DNA of 24,044 nt from the NCBI GenBank assembly GCA_965662345.1, contig CBFIHE010000035.1, positions 1 to 24,044 of the forward strand, read 5' to 3'. Source of the DNA: UBA6049 sp965662345. Lineage in GTDB: Bacteria > Bacteroidota > Bacteroidia > Flavobacteriales_G > Salibacteraceae. Shown piece after piece: positions 23,125 to 24,044 of this stretch. Within the stretch, counting starts at the first letter, position 1. Every line of letters begins with the position of its first letter. The translations under genes and the position numbers were made by a program. The notes beneath the pieces are model-generated. The model was not told where the DNA came from. It saw nothing but the letters and a program-made list of their open reading frames with translations, and searched no databases.

Positions 23125-23781
23125 ATGCTAGATAAAAACGGTATTGCAAAACGAATTGCACAAGAACTTCAAGATGGTTGGTATGTTAATCTAGGAATTG
23201 GTATTCCCACCCTAGTAGCCAACTTTATTCCCAACGGAATTAACGTAGAGTTTCAATCAGAAAACGGTGTTTTGGGCATGGGCCCCTTCCCTTTTGAAGG
23301 AGATGAAGATGCAGATCTCATTAATGCTGGAAAACAGACCATTACTACCTTAGATGGCGCTGTGTTTTTTGATTCTGCCACAAGCTTTTCCATGATTAGA
23401 GGACAGCATGTGCAGCTTACCGTTCTAGGTGCAATGGAAGTTGCTCAAAACGGAGATATAGCCAACTGGAAAATCCCAGGTAAGATGGTAAAAGGAATGG
23501 GCGGAGCTATGGACTTGGTAGCATCAGCAGAAAACATTATTGTGGCAATGATGCACACCAATAAAAAAGGAAAGTCTAAACTGCTTCCTGAGTGCACATT
23601 ACCACTTACAGGCGTAGGTTGTGTGAAGCGAGTAGTAACAAATTTAGCTGTATTAGATATTGAAGATGGCTCATTCAAGTTAATAGAACGGGCACCTGGA
23701 GTCTCCGTTGATGAAATCAAAAGGGCTACAGCGGGTAACCTTATTGTTGAGGGCGATATCCCAGAAATGCAGATAGACTAG
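23125..23781 (+). CDS. scoB: Succinyl-CoA:3-ketoacid CoA transferase, subunit B
   Basis: A 218-residue beta subunit of the CoA transferase, partner of scoA. The catalytic Glu46, which forms the glutamyl-CoA thioester in the family, sits in FQSENGVLGMGPFP. Other motifs: NLGIGIPTLVANFIP, LINAGKQTITTLDGAVFFDSA, SFSMIRGQHVQLTVLGAMEV, DIANWKIPGKMVKGMGGAMD and TLPLTGVGCVKRVVTNLAV. Length is standard. It begins 32 bp after the glycosyltransferase. Its stop (TAG, 23779-23781) overlaps the stop of the convergent partial gene. Confidence 0.96.
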   Translation: MLDKNGIAKRIAQELQDGWYVNLGIGIPTLVANFIPNGINVEFQSENGVLGMGPFPFEGDEDADLINAGKQTITTLDGAVFFDSATSFSMIRGQHVQLTVLGAMEVAQNGDIANWKIPGKMVKGMGGAMDLVASAENIIVAMMHTNKKGKSKLLPECTLPLTGVGCVKRVVTNLAVLDIEDGSFKLIERAPGVSVDEIKRATAGNLIVEGDIPEMQID

Positions 23782-24044
23782 TTCTCTACCTTGTACGCCT
23801 GATAGGTTTCTCTATTAAACCTAAAAGCAGGTGTTACTAGTAGCTTAGGATCAGTTCCTACAGAGTCATAATTATTTCCGAATAGTTCATCAGCTCTTCG
23901 TTTTTGCTCGGTAGAGGTGTACACAATGAAATTGAAGTCTACTGGCTCAGCACGATTCTCTTGCCTTTGATAATACCAGTTTTCATTCATCACATGGTAC
24001 CATGGAGTGAGTACATCAAACGCGGTGTAAACCCTGACCTTTTC
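23778..24044 (-). CDS. C-terminal fragment of an unrecognised protein (partial)
   Basis: The last 88 codons of a gene that enters from the right edge; its start lies outside. The frame is open across the whole stretch, beginning EKVRVYTAFDVLTPWYHVMN and ending NRETYQAYKVEN, with many Tyr, Asn and Arg. No membrane helix, signal or motif is seen in the fragment. DFNFIVYTSTEQKRRADELF loosely recalls the soluble C-terminal region of membrane glycosyltransferases like the one at 21272-23092, but this is a weak impression. It is convergent with scoB and the two stop codons overlap by two bases. Internal GTG/ATG codons near 23993 are not needed as starts. Confidence 0.6.
   Translation of the reverse strand, partial: EKVRVYTAFDVLTPWYHVMNENWYYQRQENRAEPVDFNFIVYTSTEQKRRADELFGNNYDSVGTDPKLLVTPAFRFNRETYQAYKVEN

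Noticed and set aside
1..24044. CRISPR arrays, transposons, integrases, toxin-antitoxin, defence or prophage genes
   Set aside because: No regularly spaced repeats, no transposase or integrase motifs, and no defence-type domain were found; every large frame is assigned to a housekeeping, envelope or sensing family, or left as unknown.
1..24044. tRNA or rRNA genes and riboswitches, including a thiamine riboswitch before thiL
   Set aside because: I saw no cloverleaf or rRNA signature. The short leader before thiL leaves no room for a TPP riboswitch, and no conserved TPP core was noticed.

Overview
The window looks like a piece of a Bacteroidota chromosome, most likely a marine or aquatic member of the Flavobacteriales. 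Reasons: AT-rich DNA with compact genes, TAnnTTTG-type promoter elements, a CarboxypepD_reg-like plus TonB-dependent receptor, the gliding lipoprotein GldH, a RicT/PSP1 protein encoded beside HolB and GldH, and several Bacteroidota-type protein forms. I see no tRNA, rRNA, CRISPR array, transposase or phage gene. Most of the window is ordinary core chromosome. The least ordinary part is about 9.79-11.23 kb.

Layout. Positions 1-3039 (minus): a TonB-dependent outer-membrane receptor followed by the N-terminus of a secreted protein that runs off the left edge. 3171-5291 (plus): an oligopeptidase B-like lipoprotein, convergent with a ferritin (5340-5858, minus); a strong hairpin with an oligo-T tract lies between them. 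5968-8127 (plus): RNase R. 8314-9722 (minus): thiL and a small two-helix membrane protein. 9790-11230 (plus): a histidine kinase gene interrupted by three in-frame TAA codons, then an H-NOX (heme-NO-binding) gene whose N-terminus looks shortened. 11291-13956 (plus): a tightly packed SDR - flavin reductase - CPD photolyase operon. 13992-15188 (minus): pgk.

15293-23781 (plus) is one long co-directional run: holB, ricT, gldH, a class A penicillin-binding protein, scoA, a GT-C type membrane glycosyltransferase, and scoB. Overlapping ATGA stop/starts join ricT-gldH-PBP. The glycosyltransferase gene sits between the two subunit genes of the succinyl-CoA:3-ketoacid CoA transferase. A partial gene (minus) enters from the right edge and ends with a stop codon overlapping that of scoB.

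How the genes work together. The flavin reductase and SDR probably support a light or redox response with the FAD-dependent photolyase. GldH and PBP1A belong to the cell envelope and gliding machinery. ScoA/ScoB form the two-subunit CoA transferase. The H-NOX and its neighbouring kinase would be a gas-sensing two-component pair, but the kinase is broken and H-NOX seems to lack part of its first helix. I read this locus as decaying. I found no convincing new defence or mobile system.
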